Shown here piece by piece: positions 34,583 through 45,372 of a stretch of DNA of 64,000 nt. Within the stretch, counting starts at the first letter, position 1, and each line of letters starts with the position of its first letter. The stretch is from Pyricularia pennisetigena (Eukaryota > Ascomycota > Sordariomycetes > Magnaporthales > Pyriculariaceae), in the NCBI RefSeq assembly GCF_004337985.1, contig NC_043742.1:7440641-7504640 (forward strand), in the 5' to 3' direction. The notes below the pieces were generated by a model. That model saw only the letters and a program-made list of their open reading frames with translations. It was not told where the DNA came from and did no database searches. The translations under genes and the position numbers were made by a program.

Positions 34583-34665
34583 CTCGGATACGGGGAATCG
34601 AACCCCGGGCACGACGGAAACTCGTTATTGAGAGCGTCGTATGTTAGCCACTACACCATATCCGA
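34583..34665 (-). tRNA. tRNA-Glu (anticodon CTC) with 11-nt intron
   Basis: Cloverleaf read on the minus strand from 34665. The acceptor stem TCGGATA pairs with TATCCGA at the 3' end. The D-stem is GTGT with ACAT. The anticodon stem CGACG pairs with CGTCG, the loop starts CT with anticodon CTC, and the T-arm CGGGG-TTCGATT-CCCCG is perfect. An 11-nt intron (ATAACGAGTTT) follows the base after the anticodon, the usual position. Its GAG can pair with the anticodon CTC, as in many eukaryotic pre-tRNAs. The mature length is 72 nt without CCA, and the discriminator base is G. It reads GAG glutamate codons. Confidence 0.95.
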
Positions 34666-35408
34666 TGTTTGATTATTGAAAACTTAAAATATTCTTAGAA
34701 TTATATCGATCACCCCAGGATCAGTTACTGGGGGTGAAATGCATCGTTCCCCGGAACCTGAGAAATGGTACAACTGTCATGCACAAGGTATTATAATGCT
34801 TGAATGTTATTATATAAGGCGTGTCACTAAGTCACTCTCGTTCCGGTAGTGCAAAGTCGGTGTGTCGCAAAGTTACGTGCCGTTAAGATCGCGAGTATTG
34901 GGCTTGCAAAGGCCTATCAACCTCCTTTTCCACTTTCTTGTCCGAGATAATTCATTTGGAAAAGAGTCCAATGTCGATCCCATTATTTCTCATAGCAAAG
35001 GATCATAGCGTCTGATTAAATCCGCTGCTAGAGAAAAAAAAATAGAAAGTCTTCCAACTGTTCCTCCCCGACCCCCAGCTCCAACATTGCATCGACCCCG
35101 GACAGGCTGCAGCTACAATCTCGGTGCTTACGGTTAATGCAAGAATGCTACCCTGTGAATCCTTCCGGCCCGTCCATTAAAATTGATGCTTGACTTTAGC
35201 CCCGTAAGCATAAACCAGACAAGCATTTTCTAGGCACCCAGATTCTATTTAACTGGGCCAAGCCATCCCCCGGAATCAGGATGGCCTTGATGTCAGCCTC
35301 ACCTATGCATTTTTTTGAAGCGGACCTCTCGTTTAGCCCGTCAGTCACTCATTTAAAAAGTCACTAAATCTACAAAAAAAAAAAAAAAAAAAAACGCAAA
35401 GCCGCCAA
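34666..35408. other. Intergenic region upstream of GPI-type protein
   Basis: Contains the presumed promoter of the gene at 35409 and a 20-base A run at 35375-35394, within its likely 5' UTR. No other gene seen. Confidence 0.5.
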
Positions 35409-36035
35409 ATGAAGACCTCCATCGTCGCCATCACCCTCCCGCTCCTTGCGGCAGGAGCCAATCTACAGCCTCGCCAGACGACCCAGAGCACGAGCGCATG
35501 CCCTTCACTCTGGTCCGCGGTGCTCACCTCGGCACCGCCGTTCCCGACCGCGGTGCAAGAGTTCCGCAGCTCGCTGTCGGCCCGCGTCACCGACGTGTGC
35601 ATGTCGTTTGGCGACCCGGACATGCCAGACTCGGTCGTGACCGCGCTCGCCAGCTACCAGGACACTTTCGCCGAGTACCTGTCCAGGGGCCAGGCGTCAA
35701 GCGTCTACAGCCTCTGCTCGGAGTGGCTGGATCAGCCGATCCAGCTGACGGATGCGTCGCAGATCGTGTCGTCGAGGTCGCGCATGTCGGTGTATGAGTC
35801 CTGTCGGAAGGACGGCAAGCTGAGCTCGTGGTGGACCAGCTCGCCGGTGACCATGACGCAGACTGGCCCTGCCACTACTGCTGCGGCAACTGGAGGTAGC
35901 GCTGCTACCAGCGCCGGTCAGACGGCTGCGACGTCACCGCCTGCTGGCGGGGCTGCTGCCCGAGGCACTCCTCCTATTGCAGCCGTGCCCGTGGTGGTTG
36001 CCGTTGTCTTTGGTAGCATTGTGGCCTGGGTGTAG
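35409..36035 (+). CDS. Predicted GPI-anchored secreted protein
   Basis: A single-exon frame of 208 residues. Residues 1-17 form a signal peptide, probably cleaved after AGA. The middle contains four cysteines (ACPSLW, DVCMSF, SLCSEW, ESCRKD) spaced over about 100 residues. This is followed by a Ser/Thr/Ala/Gly-rich stretch likely to be O-glycosylated, then a C-terminal hydrophobic tail (PIAAVPVVVAVVFGSIVAWV) preceded by small residues (GGAAARG), the usual form of a GPI attachment signal. It is therefore probably a cell-surface protein. The four-cysteine core resembles small fungal surface proteins, but I cannot assign it to CFEM, which needs eight cysteines. Confidence 0.7.
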   Translation: MKTSIVAITLPLLAAGANLQPRQTTQSTSACPSLWSAVLTSAPPFPTAVQEFRSSLSARVTDVCMSFGDPDMPDSVVTALASYQDTFAEYLSRGQASSVYSLCSEWLDQPIQLTDASQIVSSRSRMSVYESCRKDGKLSSWWTSSPVTMTQTGPATTAAATGGSAATSAGQTAATSPPAGGAAARGTPPIAAVPVVVAVVFGSIVAWV

Positions 36036-37783
36036 ATTTGATGATTGTTTGTGACGAAGCGATCATGTTCTGGCTGCATATGCGGCTACGTTTGGGAACC
36101 CAGCAATTCGGGCTTGTTTCGTTGAGGATCAAGCACTATCGCAGACGTTGCCTTGTGACAAATTCTTCCAAGGCCAAATCACTCAAGAGATTACGTTTTG
36201 TAGATATCTCAGACACTGTCCCCAATGATCAAACATGATATGTATGTGGCATGTATATTCCCATTCTGCGAAGTTGCAAACCCATCAAAATCGGTGAAAC
36301 ATGCACTAAGCGATATGAATGAATTCCTGACCTGGCTGAAAGTCCATGGCGGGGCAAGGCTCCAGGACCCGCATGTGGTCGTCGAGGCTGTTGTTGTCCC
36401 CGACGCTCGTTTGACATCTCCTGTCCAGAAATCCTGCAAGAGATTTGCCTTACAAGTGCCCTGTGAATCCAAGCTTACAAATAAAACTTCTCAGAGCTAG
36501 AGATCTAAAGCCAAAAAATACATCAGCCGTTTCATACCATCAAATCCTGGATCGAGGTAGGTTCTCTGGGAGAAACATACCTTGGATTACCACTTGAAGT
36601 AGGGGCAGGATATCCTTCCTCCGGATGCCTGTTTTGCCATTTTAAGGCGTTTGGAAGGGCCAAGAGGGTCCTCCACAACGCCATGTATAGCTAGCTACCT
36701 GTCAGTTTCACCGACAAACTGACCTTCCCTTCTCTATTTTGGGTGAGGCCAAGTTGTGCGGCCGGGAGGTGTACGCAGGCATTATGAGCAGACGGTTATC
36801 GATGCCGCTCGCACCGTCCAGGTCGATGGTTGAATCCGCTGAAAGCAGCGTGTTTTGCACTGTTGGCAAGCGCTTGGCTCGGAGTCAGTAGTGATCGCAT
36901 AGTCCCAGTCACGCCTTTGTAATGACAGTGAAAAGGCTACACCTGTAGAAATGATTTTGTTCATCTCCGGGGGTGTCTCGGTCAAATAATTCAGAGTAGT
37001 TGGGCTTCTGGTGTGACCTGATGTATTGCGACGCTTCGCGGATTGCGAAAGCAGAGCTCGGAGTGAATGCCCGCCTTTGGATGTCACGCATTCTGTAAGA
37101 TTGGGGTTCATCCAGTCCGCTTCATCATATTTGACATCACCCACGTCTTATATTTAGTATGATGCACCCAACAGGTAATGTCAGATGCTCCCCGTAGAAT
37201 CAAGGTCATTAGAAAGACAGCACGCCAGCTTGCCTGGCTGACGTAAAACGCAGATACATAGCTCAAGAGAGATATCGAATTCGCAGCTAGGTCATGGCAT
37301 GCAGAGCGCGACTGTCCCAACACCCTCTCCGTAGGAGTCGGAACGTACTCTCGACGGCATCACGTTGAGTGAACGAACTACCTTCTGGGCTGCGTACTTC
37401 TCTACAATCCGCCTTGCGGGTTACACAAGGTCTTTTCCGGGTCTTTGATCACATATTAGAAATCGCGACAAGCTATTATGTTACCTGATGGTATAAAAAC
37501 GCAGCCGCGTATCTCGGTGTTTGGGCACTTTGTCCATCCCCATGCGTGCAAGAATAATTCAAGCTTATTGATGGGATGGATCATATCTAGGCAATTACAT
37601 GCCTCACAAGGCTGGGCAAGTAGTGCTGCATGCACATGGGAAGGCTGCCAATCATAGGTAGACTTCAGCCTTTCTTGCTCTGGTCAGTCTACCGGCGCAC
37701 ATCGAGGCTTTGGTTGATGCAAGCCCTCACGTAAACAACTGCGCTGATAATAAACATTGTATTTATAATGACGGCTCTACTGA
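36036..37783. other. Intergenic region left of the quinate cluster
   Basis: About 1.7 kb with only short frames and no recognisable gene, repeat or mobile element. It marks the left boundary of the quinate cluster. Confidence 0.5.
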
Positions 37784-40399
37784 TCAGAATGAGCCAAAAC
37801 CTTTTCGAAGGAATTCGTCCAAGTCATATCCAGGGGCAAAGCCCAGGTTCGTCATAAATGCCGGATCCGTTTCCAAAGTATCATTACAATCGGAAGCTGC
37901 CAGTTCGTCCAACATGGCATCGTAATCAAGCCCCTTGTTCGAGTTGTGTTGACGGGTCTGTAGGCCAAACGTCGTCGCGTTGTGAATTCCATGATCCATC
38001 ATTCTCGGGCCGTTCGTACTAGGCACCATACTGAGATGCGTTAGCCCTGAAGGACACAGTTGAGGATCGGAGGGGGGAAGTCAAAGTCAAGGTTGGTAAG
38101 GAAGTGAAGTTCCAGAATGACTAAAATAAGTACAATACGTGGAGGGTCAAGACAAATTGAGATATTGGCATCTTTCGTAACTTACTTTCTAGGTATATTG
38201 CCCGGGTTGCTGAGATGCATAGGGCTATGGTATGGAAGCATTGATGATGGCTGAGATTCATGTCCAATATTTGATGCCTGTGGCATGGGGAATGGCCCAA
38301 AGCGGGGATTCGTCGTCTGTATAGATCCGGGATGATGTTGTGTATTTAAAAAGGGAATTCGCGCTCGGTCGTCAATCGGAGGCGGCAGAGGTGGCTGTAA
38401 AGTTGCTTGTCCTTGAGCAGGGGTTGATATAGTTTGGGGATTGCGCTCTTGGGCATGTTCTCGCAGTGCGGGCTGTGGTTGTGGTTGTGGTTGTGGCTGT
38501 GGATGTGTACTGACATCTCTTTCCTTGCCCGCAAAACTCCAGATAGATCCTAGAGCTCGCATCAGGGACCCCCAACGTCTCTTGCCATGTTCCGGTAGAC
38601 AGTCGAGACGGCCTTCATTTGTAGCCAGACACATAAAAGAAACCAATAGTGGGGGAGTTCCGCAGGCGCCAAATCGAGAAATGAAAGTTTCAATGACTCC
38701 CATAAGACCCCAAAGGAGTGGAAGTCTGGAGCCCTCACCAGTGGGTGAAAGTACGAGAGACGTTGAGAGAAACGCCGCTTGTACAAAGTACGCAGAGGGG
38801 ATCGAGGCCGTTTCCTGACTCCCTACCAATGAGTTACAGAACGAGTATTCCGGGGCCAGACAGCGGACAAGGTCAAGGGTCCCGCCTTCGGCGCCATCTT
38901 TGGAAAGGTGTGGGTGTAAATCCGATTGATGACTAAGAACACGGAAGAACTGAAAAAGCTGATCAAAGCATTTGGTGGATTGAACAGACTGCTTGGGCCC
39001 TAAATTGGCATTACTCGGCTCGGCAAGTCCGAACCCGGTACATGGCTGCCAGTGTGCCCACTCGGCAGGATTGTCCTGACTTGGGGCAATGTGAGGCATG
39101 ACGGAGTGACTTGTGAGATGTGATGGCTGGGCCGAGAGTTGACCAAGAAGCGTATCCAAAGAGAAGCATACTGCTACCAGCAGCTGATTTTCGGACGTCT
39201 GTGAATTGACTTGCTCCGTATAATCACCAAGCCTCATCTGAAGTGCAAGCCTAACGGCCATGCCTACAAGATGTGAGGCTGCATGCGTGTTCTGCTTTCC
39301 GAATTGCACTAACGAGAGTAGCAACAGGGCCTTGAGATGGGACTTGGTTAGATCAGTATGCTCCGAGGAAGGTATCAAAGCACGAGCCACGCTATAAACC
39401 TCTGATGCTGGCATTTCCCCGGTGTGCTCAGCAGAAGAGTGTGCGTTTTGAAACGAAGCCAGCGCAAGCGCTGCCCACAGTTCGGCATGAGAACCAATGT
39501 GGGATAAATGAGACTCTAGAATGAGGCCATCTGCAGGATAGGTCGATGCTGTTTTAAGTAGTGTCGCTTGGTCAAGTATTGGCAACCAGCAAGTGGTGTA
39601 CGAGTTGTATACATCGAGAAGTCGTTGGTAGTTCTTTGGCAAGCTTACTCGTGGTAAACACTGTGCATGAATGTCAGTGGCAAGGACAGGTGTACATTTG
39701 TAAATAGAGATCAACGAGAAGGAGGAAGAAAGAACGAACAGATTTCCCCATAGAACCCAATTGCGTTGGAGCCGGGAGATTGACCACTGCAGCTGTCGTG
39801 GTCGAACTGGCTGCCCGTGGTGGCCCCGCCGAGTGTATGTCCCGATCCTCCGTGCTACGGTCCGGTACCGAAGGTTGCATGTCTCCATCGGAGTCAGCTG
39901 GAGACTCTGTCACCCTAGGCGGAGCACCATCTTTCTCCGACAGTAACCTATCAATCCCTCTGTGTATCCTGCTTTTTCTCCATCTCTTGTGTAGCCTGAT
40001 GCCTTCCTCGTTCCCCTTGTCGAGCAGCAACCCAGAGGCGCGCCTAGATTCGTTCGACAATAACGCGGCGAGAGCATCCTCGCTGCCTGTGACGTTCTCA
40101 AAGACCCATGCGAGAGTGAGCTCCAGGGTTCGTATCAGGCCGGTCTGAACGCCTCGCTTCTTAGGCGCTATAGTGTAGGTGCATGCTCTGGACAGCGACG
40201 TGCAAGAGTAGCACTGGGGCTGGACGCCGTCACACTTCTCTCGTGCGGCCCGGCATTGATCACAGGCCCTCGAGACGCGTTGGCGTTTCGGCGGAGCGGG
40301 TGTCTGAGCCGAACTAGGTTCGATGGGGACTGTTGCGGCTGGCGGTGGCGCGTTTCCGGTAGACAGTTCACTTCGCCTCCGCTTTAGACTCGGAGACAT
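37784..40399 (-). CDS. qa-1F: Quinate pathway activator, Zn2Cys6 transcription factor
   Basis: Transcriptional activator of the quinate genes (QA-1F in Neurospora, QUTA in Aspergillus). Exons 40399-39740, 39660-38186 and 38030-37784 give 793 residues, close to the roughly 816-825 of the characterised proteins. A Zn2Cys6 cluster has cysteines at 46, 49, 56, 63, 66 and 73 with the classical CX2CX6CX6CX2CX6C spacing. It is followed by the family-specific linker KKRGVQTGLIRTLELTLAW, which is characteristic of this regulator. The middle region resembles the fungal transcription factor regulatory domain. A Pro-Gln repeat (PQPQPQPQ) and an acidic C-terminus (DYDAMLDELAASD) probably serve activation. 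It is transcribed divergently from the repressor gene. In the known system quinate relieves repressor binding so that the activator induces all cluster genes and itself. The first intron's donor (GTTCGT) is weak. Confidence 0.93.
38474..38502. repeat. Hexanucleotide repeat coding PQ in activator
   Basis: Imperfect GTGGTT repeat on the plus strand, encoding alternating Pro-Gln on the minus strand within the activator's C-terminal half. Confidence 0.75.
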
Positions 40400-41033
40400 G
40401 CTGAGTCCAGACGGAGCTCGCAGCCAAGCGTTTCGGCGAAGGGCGCGGACATGCGGGAGTGATTGAACGTTTTTCCTGATACTGGCAACGATGGAGCAAT
40501 AATGGCAGAAGATTAAGCCAGATATCCAACTTGGCAGTAAGTTAATCTTGGCCTGCTACGTTCGCCAGACCCTTGTGGTGAATGTTCAGATGTTGCTTTT
40601 CATTTGCGGGGGTGGGATGGCTCGGCATTTGGGGAAAGAGGCCCCACAAAGTCGTTGAAAAATCTTGGAGTCACAAGTCGTTTGATTGGATGCAGGTACA
40701 CTTGTCAGAAAATTCACCTTGGATCTTGGTACCCTCCACTAAAAAAAGCAGCATTGAGCAGGGCTGCCCCACTAGAACGGGCAGAAATAGTAACTGTGGA
40801 TCCACCTCCATTGAAGCCACCTTAGCAGCGGATGAAGACTTGCCCGGAAGCCCCGCGTCCTGTACAGTAAGCCAGAACTGAGAGCGTGCGTGCAATTTGA
40901 TGCACTCCCAGGTTCAGGCTGGCAAGCGACACCGCCGTAATTGAAGTACTCGAATGTCACCAAAGCAACAACCGACGCTGCCCAGCCTCCTGCCGAGTCT
41001 CACAGTCTGGTCAAGCCCGCTGCGGCGAAATGG
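40400..41033. promoter_or_regulatory. Divergent promoter of activator and repressor genes
   Basis: Shared 634-bp upstream region of qa-1F and qa-1S. By eye I find no full QA-1F palindrome (GGRTAARYRYTTATCC from Neurospora work) here. A degenerate or distant site is possible, since the activator is known to be autoregulated in Neurospora. Confidence 0.5.
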
Positions 41034-43820
41034 ATGCAAGCTGAACAAACCACCCATGGCCAACAACAGCCCCAATTGGCCGTCCCTGTAAAGATCGATC
41101 TCTGTCCGGTAGGAGAAATGTCGCTGGCCAAGCGACCATTCGCCGAGGTGGACGACAGCGGGGATCACCGGCATGAGACTTTACGGCAGCGCCAAACCCC
41201 GCCTCAACCATCTTCCGATTGCCGGGGCCGGTGGTCCGTCGACTCGGACGAGTTTCCAGATTCTCTGTCGCCATGGTACGATGACGGAACACCACCGCAA
41301 GCCTTTGAGGCCGATGCCTCGATTGTGCTTGTCGGCATCCGAGGTGCCGGCAAGTCGACTCTTGCCATCATTGCCTCTACCGCCATGAACAGACGTGTTG
41401 TCGATTGCGAGAAGGCATTCCAACAAGCGACGAACTTTTCTAGTCCCGTCTTCAAAAGACTATATGGGCCACTTGAGTGTCGGCGGCGGCAAACCGATGT
41501 ATTGCGCGACACGCTGGCGAACAACTGCAGAGGATGCATCATTGTCTGCTCATGGGTGGAGAAGAATATTCGTCGTCTACTGCGGGATTTCTGTCGCACA
41601 AATCCTGTTGTGCACATCCTCCGCGAGAGCGATGTTGTCCAGAGACACCTCAAGATCGAGGATGAAGCCAAGGCTAGCAACCTGATAGCCTTGAGCACCT
41701 CTCTGTTTCGTGGGTGCAGCAACTTTGAATTCTTCAACCTGTCCGAGAACCTCTCTCGACATGTCGACTCCCAGACAGACAATGCCATCAGCAAACCGCG
41801 AAGTCCTGCGCCATATCTCACGTTGAAGAGAGCAGAAAGGCACTTTCTCAAGTTTTTGACCCTGGTAATGCCTGCTGGAAGCATACCATTCATCGAATCT
41901 GCCTTTCCTCTGGCTTCTGTTCCTACGCATGAAAGAAAGTTTACATATGCGCTTTCTGTCACACTTTCAAGCCTGTTGGCTCGTGAGATAGATACTGAAG
42001 AGATGGAAATAGGAGCCGATGCGATTGAGATTGTCGTTGACGATTTGGTCTGCGGCTCTAGTGAAGTGAGTTCATTGACTCCGGAGAGAGCAGCACTCAT
42101 CACCAACGCCCTTGGATCTATCCGGCGCAACACCGTCATACCATTGATTTATCATGTGTTGAATCCGGGGAATGGTCCATCGCGCCCGTTTTCAAACAAC
42201 CCAGAGGCCGTATATGTGGACTATGTTCTACATGGCCTGAGACTTGCTCCCGAGTTTGTCACGGTGGACATGCAGCTCAACGAACCCATTTTCAAACAGG
42301 TGGCATCGTTGAGGCGAAATTCCAAGGTCATCGCTCATCGCGCCCCTGTACCGGCTTTACCGTGGGACAGTCCGGACTGGCTCCGGTATTATGAGGAAGC
42401 TAGGAAGTTCGACTGCGACTTGGTTCGTCTCGTCAAGCCGGCGTATGATATGCAAGACAACTTTGACGTGCAACGCTTCAGAGCGTCCGTTGATCTCCTT
42501 GGCGAGCCCCGTATACCAATCATTGCTTACAATACGGGCCGCCTTGGTCGACACTCGACATGCTTCAATCCTATCCTGTCTCCGATCACGACTACAACCG
42601 GCTCCGGAGATTTTACAAGGATGGAGTCTTGTCATGATCCCCAGTTGACAGCCATCGATGGGATCAAAGCCTTGTATTCATCATTTGTCTACGATGCAAT
42701 GAAGCTGTATGTTTTTGGTGCAAACGTATCGTACAGTTTGTCTCCAACAATGCACAACGCCGCGCTGGCAGCCTACGGCATCCAACACATATACAGACCC
42801 TATTCGACCCCAACCCTTGGTGGTCTCAAGGGTCTTGTGGATGATCCTTTCTTTGCGGGAGCTTCCGTTGGTCTGCCATTCAAGGTTGAAATAATCACCA
42901 TCACCGACAGCCTGAGCAGGCACGCCCGCGCAATAGGGGCCTGCAACACCCTCATCCCTATTCGACATTTGAACTCTGATGGCAGCGTGCCAGATGATCC
43001 AACTCTACTGTTCAACAGTCGGAACAGAGCCGGGCCCATCAAAGCTCTGTACGGCGAAAATACGGACTGGATCGGCATCAGGGCCTGCATTCGTCGGGGC
43101 CTATCTCCGGCCAATGCCGTCCGTCCAGCAAGCTGCGGTCTGGTCATCGGAGCCGGTGGCATGGCTCGAGCAGCAGTTTATGCCATGCTTCAGCTTGGGG
43201 TCAAGAATATCGTCATATATAACCGCACCGTTGCCAATGCCGAGAAACTTGCCCGTCATTTCCGCCACCTGCTATCCAAGGGCGATCTGCCCCAGCTCGA
43301 TAACACCAGTACAGTGAACATTTCACATTCGAGTCGATCCAGCGGCACCTCGTCACCGGCAACAACGCCGCGCTGTACAGATGCAAGATTTCACATTATT
43401 CGTTCGCTAGATGATCCGGCTAGCCAAGAATGGCCACCAGGCTTTACGTTGCCCACCATGATCGTATCATGCATCCCGACGCACGAGGTGAACAATACGC
43501 CTCCGCCAAGCTACACTCTCCCGCCGGCATGGCTCGCCAGCCCCACGGGAGGAGTTTTTTTCGAGCTCGAATACAAAACGCTCGACTCGCCGCTTCATGC
43601 ACAATTCCGACGCGAAGCACACAGGGGATGGGTAGTCATGGATGGATTGGATCTACTTCCAGAGCAGGGGTTTGCGCAGTTTGAACTATTTACAGGTCGG
43701 AGGGCCCCGAGAAGACTAATGAGGAGGGTTGCGCTGCGAGCCTGGAGCGAGGAGCTTGGGAGATCGGGGCCTCTCCAGCTGGAGCCCAGGCTGAGGAACA
43801 TTGTAGAGCAGGAGCCTTGA
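41034..43820 (+). CDS. qa-1S: Quinate pathway repressor (AROM-derived)
   Basis: Repressor that keeps the activator inactive without quinate (QA-1S in Neurospora, QUTR in Aspergillus). It is homologous to the last three domains of the pentafunctional AROM enzyme. The first ATG in frame is at 41034, giving 928 residues, the size of QUTR (about 929). The shikimate-kinase-like part starts near residue 95 with an intact P-loop (GIRGAGKST, 101-109). A type I dehydroquinase-like domain follows from about 290 to 540. A shikimate-dehydrogenase-like domain occupies the rest, with SYSLSPTMHNAAL, NTDWIG and GAGGMARAAVYAM. These domains are thought to bind quinate-pathway metabolites rather than catalyse. 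No intron is needed. It is divergent from the activator and upstream of the permease on the same strand. Confidence 0.93.
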   Translation: MQAEQTTHGQQQPQLAVPVKIDLCPVGEMSLAKRPFAEVDDSGDHRHETLRQRQTPPQPSSDCRGRWSVDSDEFPDSLSPWYDDGTPPQAFEADASIVLVGIRGAGKSTLAIIASTAMNRRVVDCEKAFQQATNFSSPVFKRLYGPLECRRRQTDVLRDTLANNCRGCIIVCSWVEKNIRRLLRDFCRTNPVVHILRESDVVQRHLKIEDEAKASNLIALSTSLFRGCSNFEFFNLSENLSRHVDSQTDNAISKPRSPAPYLTLKRAERHFLKFLTLVMPAGSIPFIESAFPLASVPTHERKFTYALSVTLSSLLAREIDTEEMEIGADAIEIVVDDLVCGSSEVSSLTPERAALITNALGSIRRNTVIPLIYHVLNPGNGPSRPFSNNPEAVYVDYVLHGLRLAPEFVTVDMQLNEPIFKQVASLRRNSKVIAHRAPVPALPWDSPDWLRYYEEARKFDCDLVRLVKPAYDMQDNFDVQRFRASVDLLGEPRIPIIAYNTGRLGRHSTCFNPILSPITTTTGSGDFTRMESCHDPQLTAIDGIKALYSSFVYDAMKLYVFGANVSYSLSPTMHNAALAAYGIQHIYRPYSTPTLGGLKGLVDDPFFAGASVGLPFKVEIITITDSLSRHARAIGACNTLIPIRHLNSDGSVPDDPTLLFNSRNRAGPIKALYGENTDWIGIRACIRRGLSPANAVRPASCGLVIGAGGMARAAVYAMLQLGVKNIVIYNRTVANAEKLARHFRHLLSKGDLPQLDNTSTVNISHSSRSSGTSSPATTPRCTDARFHIIRSLDDPASQEWPPGFTLPTMIVSCIPTHEVNNTPPPSYTLPPAWLASPTGGVFFELEYKTLDSPLHAQFRREAHRGWVVMDGLDLLPEQGFAQFELFTGRRAPRRLMRRVALRAWSEELGRSGPLQLEPRLRNIVEQEP

Positions 43821-44493
43821 TGGAGTCTGCTCGTGTCATTAGGACTCATAGCAATTGTATACCCATTCACGAATGTTTTATGATTTGTTTGTATTTAGGC
43901 CTATGTTTACGGATAATTTCAGTACGACTAAGCTGCCGTCGATCCCTTGAATCAGCATGCTGCGTTGACTTCGAAGCACTGATTGAGAAATGAATCACAC
44001 CGTCGTAGGTCAGGTGCATTGGCTCCCCACTCGAAACCGATTTTAGCCATCACAGCGGCGCCATCACTGCATCATCACTATTGCACCGCATTCCGACACG
44101 GTTTTGTTTTATTATTTCGTCTGGTCACGCTCAGAATCCCTGGCAGCCTGGGCATCGCGAAAGCATTCATCCAGCTGTGATACACTAAAGAAGCAAGTCA
44201 ACCCGGTGAAGTTCCTTGCTTATTGCTCCCACACATTGCCCCAGACTTGAGCATGCGCCAAGGGCTTAACCTCTCCGCGGAATGAGATAGATTTCGGCCC
44301 CAATCCTTGCCACGTCGAGACGCTAGTCCGCCCGATGTGGGGAGGGGGAAGCCTGCTAAACGTACTTCCGCCGGGGGCGGTGCTGGGGGCTGATGGGATA
44401 ACTGAATGCAACCTTGGCAGTGCGCAACTTGGAGTGACGGTTTTCACGGCATTGTCTCGAAAGCCAATAGTATAGAGGGCATTTGCTCCCCCC

Positions 44494-44509
44494 GGGTCGG
44501 CTTTTATCC
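44494..44509. promoter_or_regulatory. Possible weak QA-1F site upstream of qa-y
   Basis: GGGTCGGCTTTTATCC fits the Neurospora consensus GGRTAARYRYTTATCC at 13 of 16 positions, with one perfect TTATCC half. It lies about 860 bp before the permease start. The match is weak and could be chance. Confidence 0.3.
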
Positions 44510-45273
44510 CCGTTTTCCCCGCAACAACAGGCTCTAACAACCCACATTGTTTAATTGCGAAGTACCCTATATTGAGTTTCCCTACCCATTAGTAATTACT
44601 TATGTGGTCTCCTGGTGGCTACCGCAAACCGGCATGGACGGACGCTACGTCCACCCAAAGTGTGGACGAGTCAAGCCAAGGGGACTGCATCCAAACCAGG
44701 GGAACCACACTGGCGGTGGACACAGTAGTGTGGGGAAGAAAAACTGGCCGCTTTCATCTCATGGCCCACCGCCCAAGTGGAATCTGGGGAATGAGATGCG
44801 AAATTTGTGTGTCGGAGGGTTGCAAGGCTTTTGAATTTTTATGGCTCCTCACAGGGTAATTTTTCCCCGTTCGAAAAAAAAAGAAAAGAAAAGAGAGAGC
44901 GAGCGACCAACGCCTCAATATTTTCCCTGGCGTAAGCTGCAAAGCAAAGGACAAAGGCGCTAACCCCCTCCTTTGGTCCTTCCCCGGCTTCGGCTCTCTG
45001 CCCCAGGTCCCCAGAATCTCGGGTCCATCTGCAGCAAAACCAAGGCCGTGATCAGGTTTACCCTTTTTTATATCAAGTAGGCAACCCAGTCACACCCCAG
45101 GATTTGCCTCCCTTTCATCTCTTCCCTGGGTTATTATCCGTCCTCACTGTTCAGACGTTTGCTCATCTGGACGTACCCCGGTCTTGCATTATCATATTTG
45201 TCTTTTTAAAAAAAAGGGGTGGCCCAAAGTCATCTATCTTATCCATAAAACAGAGACGCGCAAAAACAAGACT

Positions 45274-45327
45274 NNNNNNNNNNNNNNNNNNNNNNNNNNN
45301 NNNNNNNNNNNNNNNNNNNNNNNNNNN
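45274..45327. other. Assembly gap (54 N)
   Basis: A run of 54 N between A-rich flanks (…caaaaacaagact and aaaaaagtcaag…), 45 bp before the permease ATG. It falls in the 5' UTR or core promoter of qa-y, so the true length and content are unknown. A homopolymer or other low-complexity sequence is the simplest cause. Confidence 0.99.
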
Positions 45328-45372
45328 AAAAAAGTCAAGACAACCAGCCGAAGGGGGGAAAGGAGCTTTATC

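Larger units (their letters stand above)
43821..45372. promoter_or_regulatory. Upstream region of quinate permease gene
   Basis: A 1.55-kb region between repressor and permease. It includes one candidate QA-1F-like sequence (44494-44509) and single GGATAA half-sites near 43911 and 44396. A sequence gap of N lies 45 bp before the start codon. Confidence 0.5.

Noticed and set aside
44856..44871. GGGTAATTTTTCCCCG as a QA-1F site
   Set aside because: Only the left half matches the consensus (10 of 16); treated as chance.
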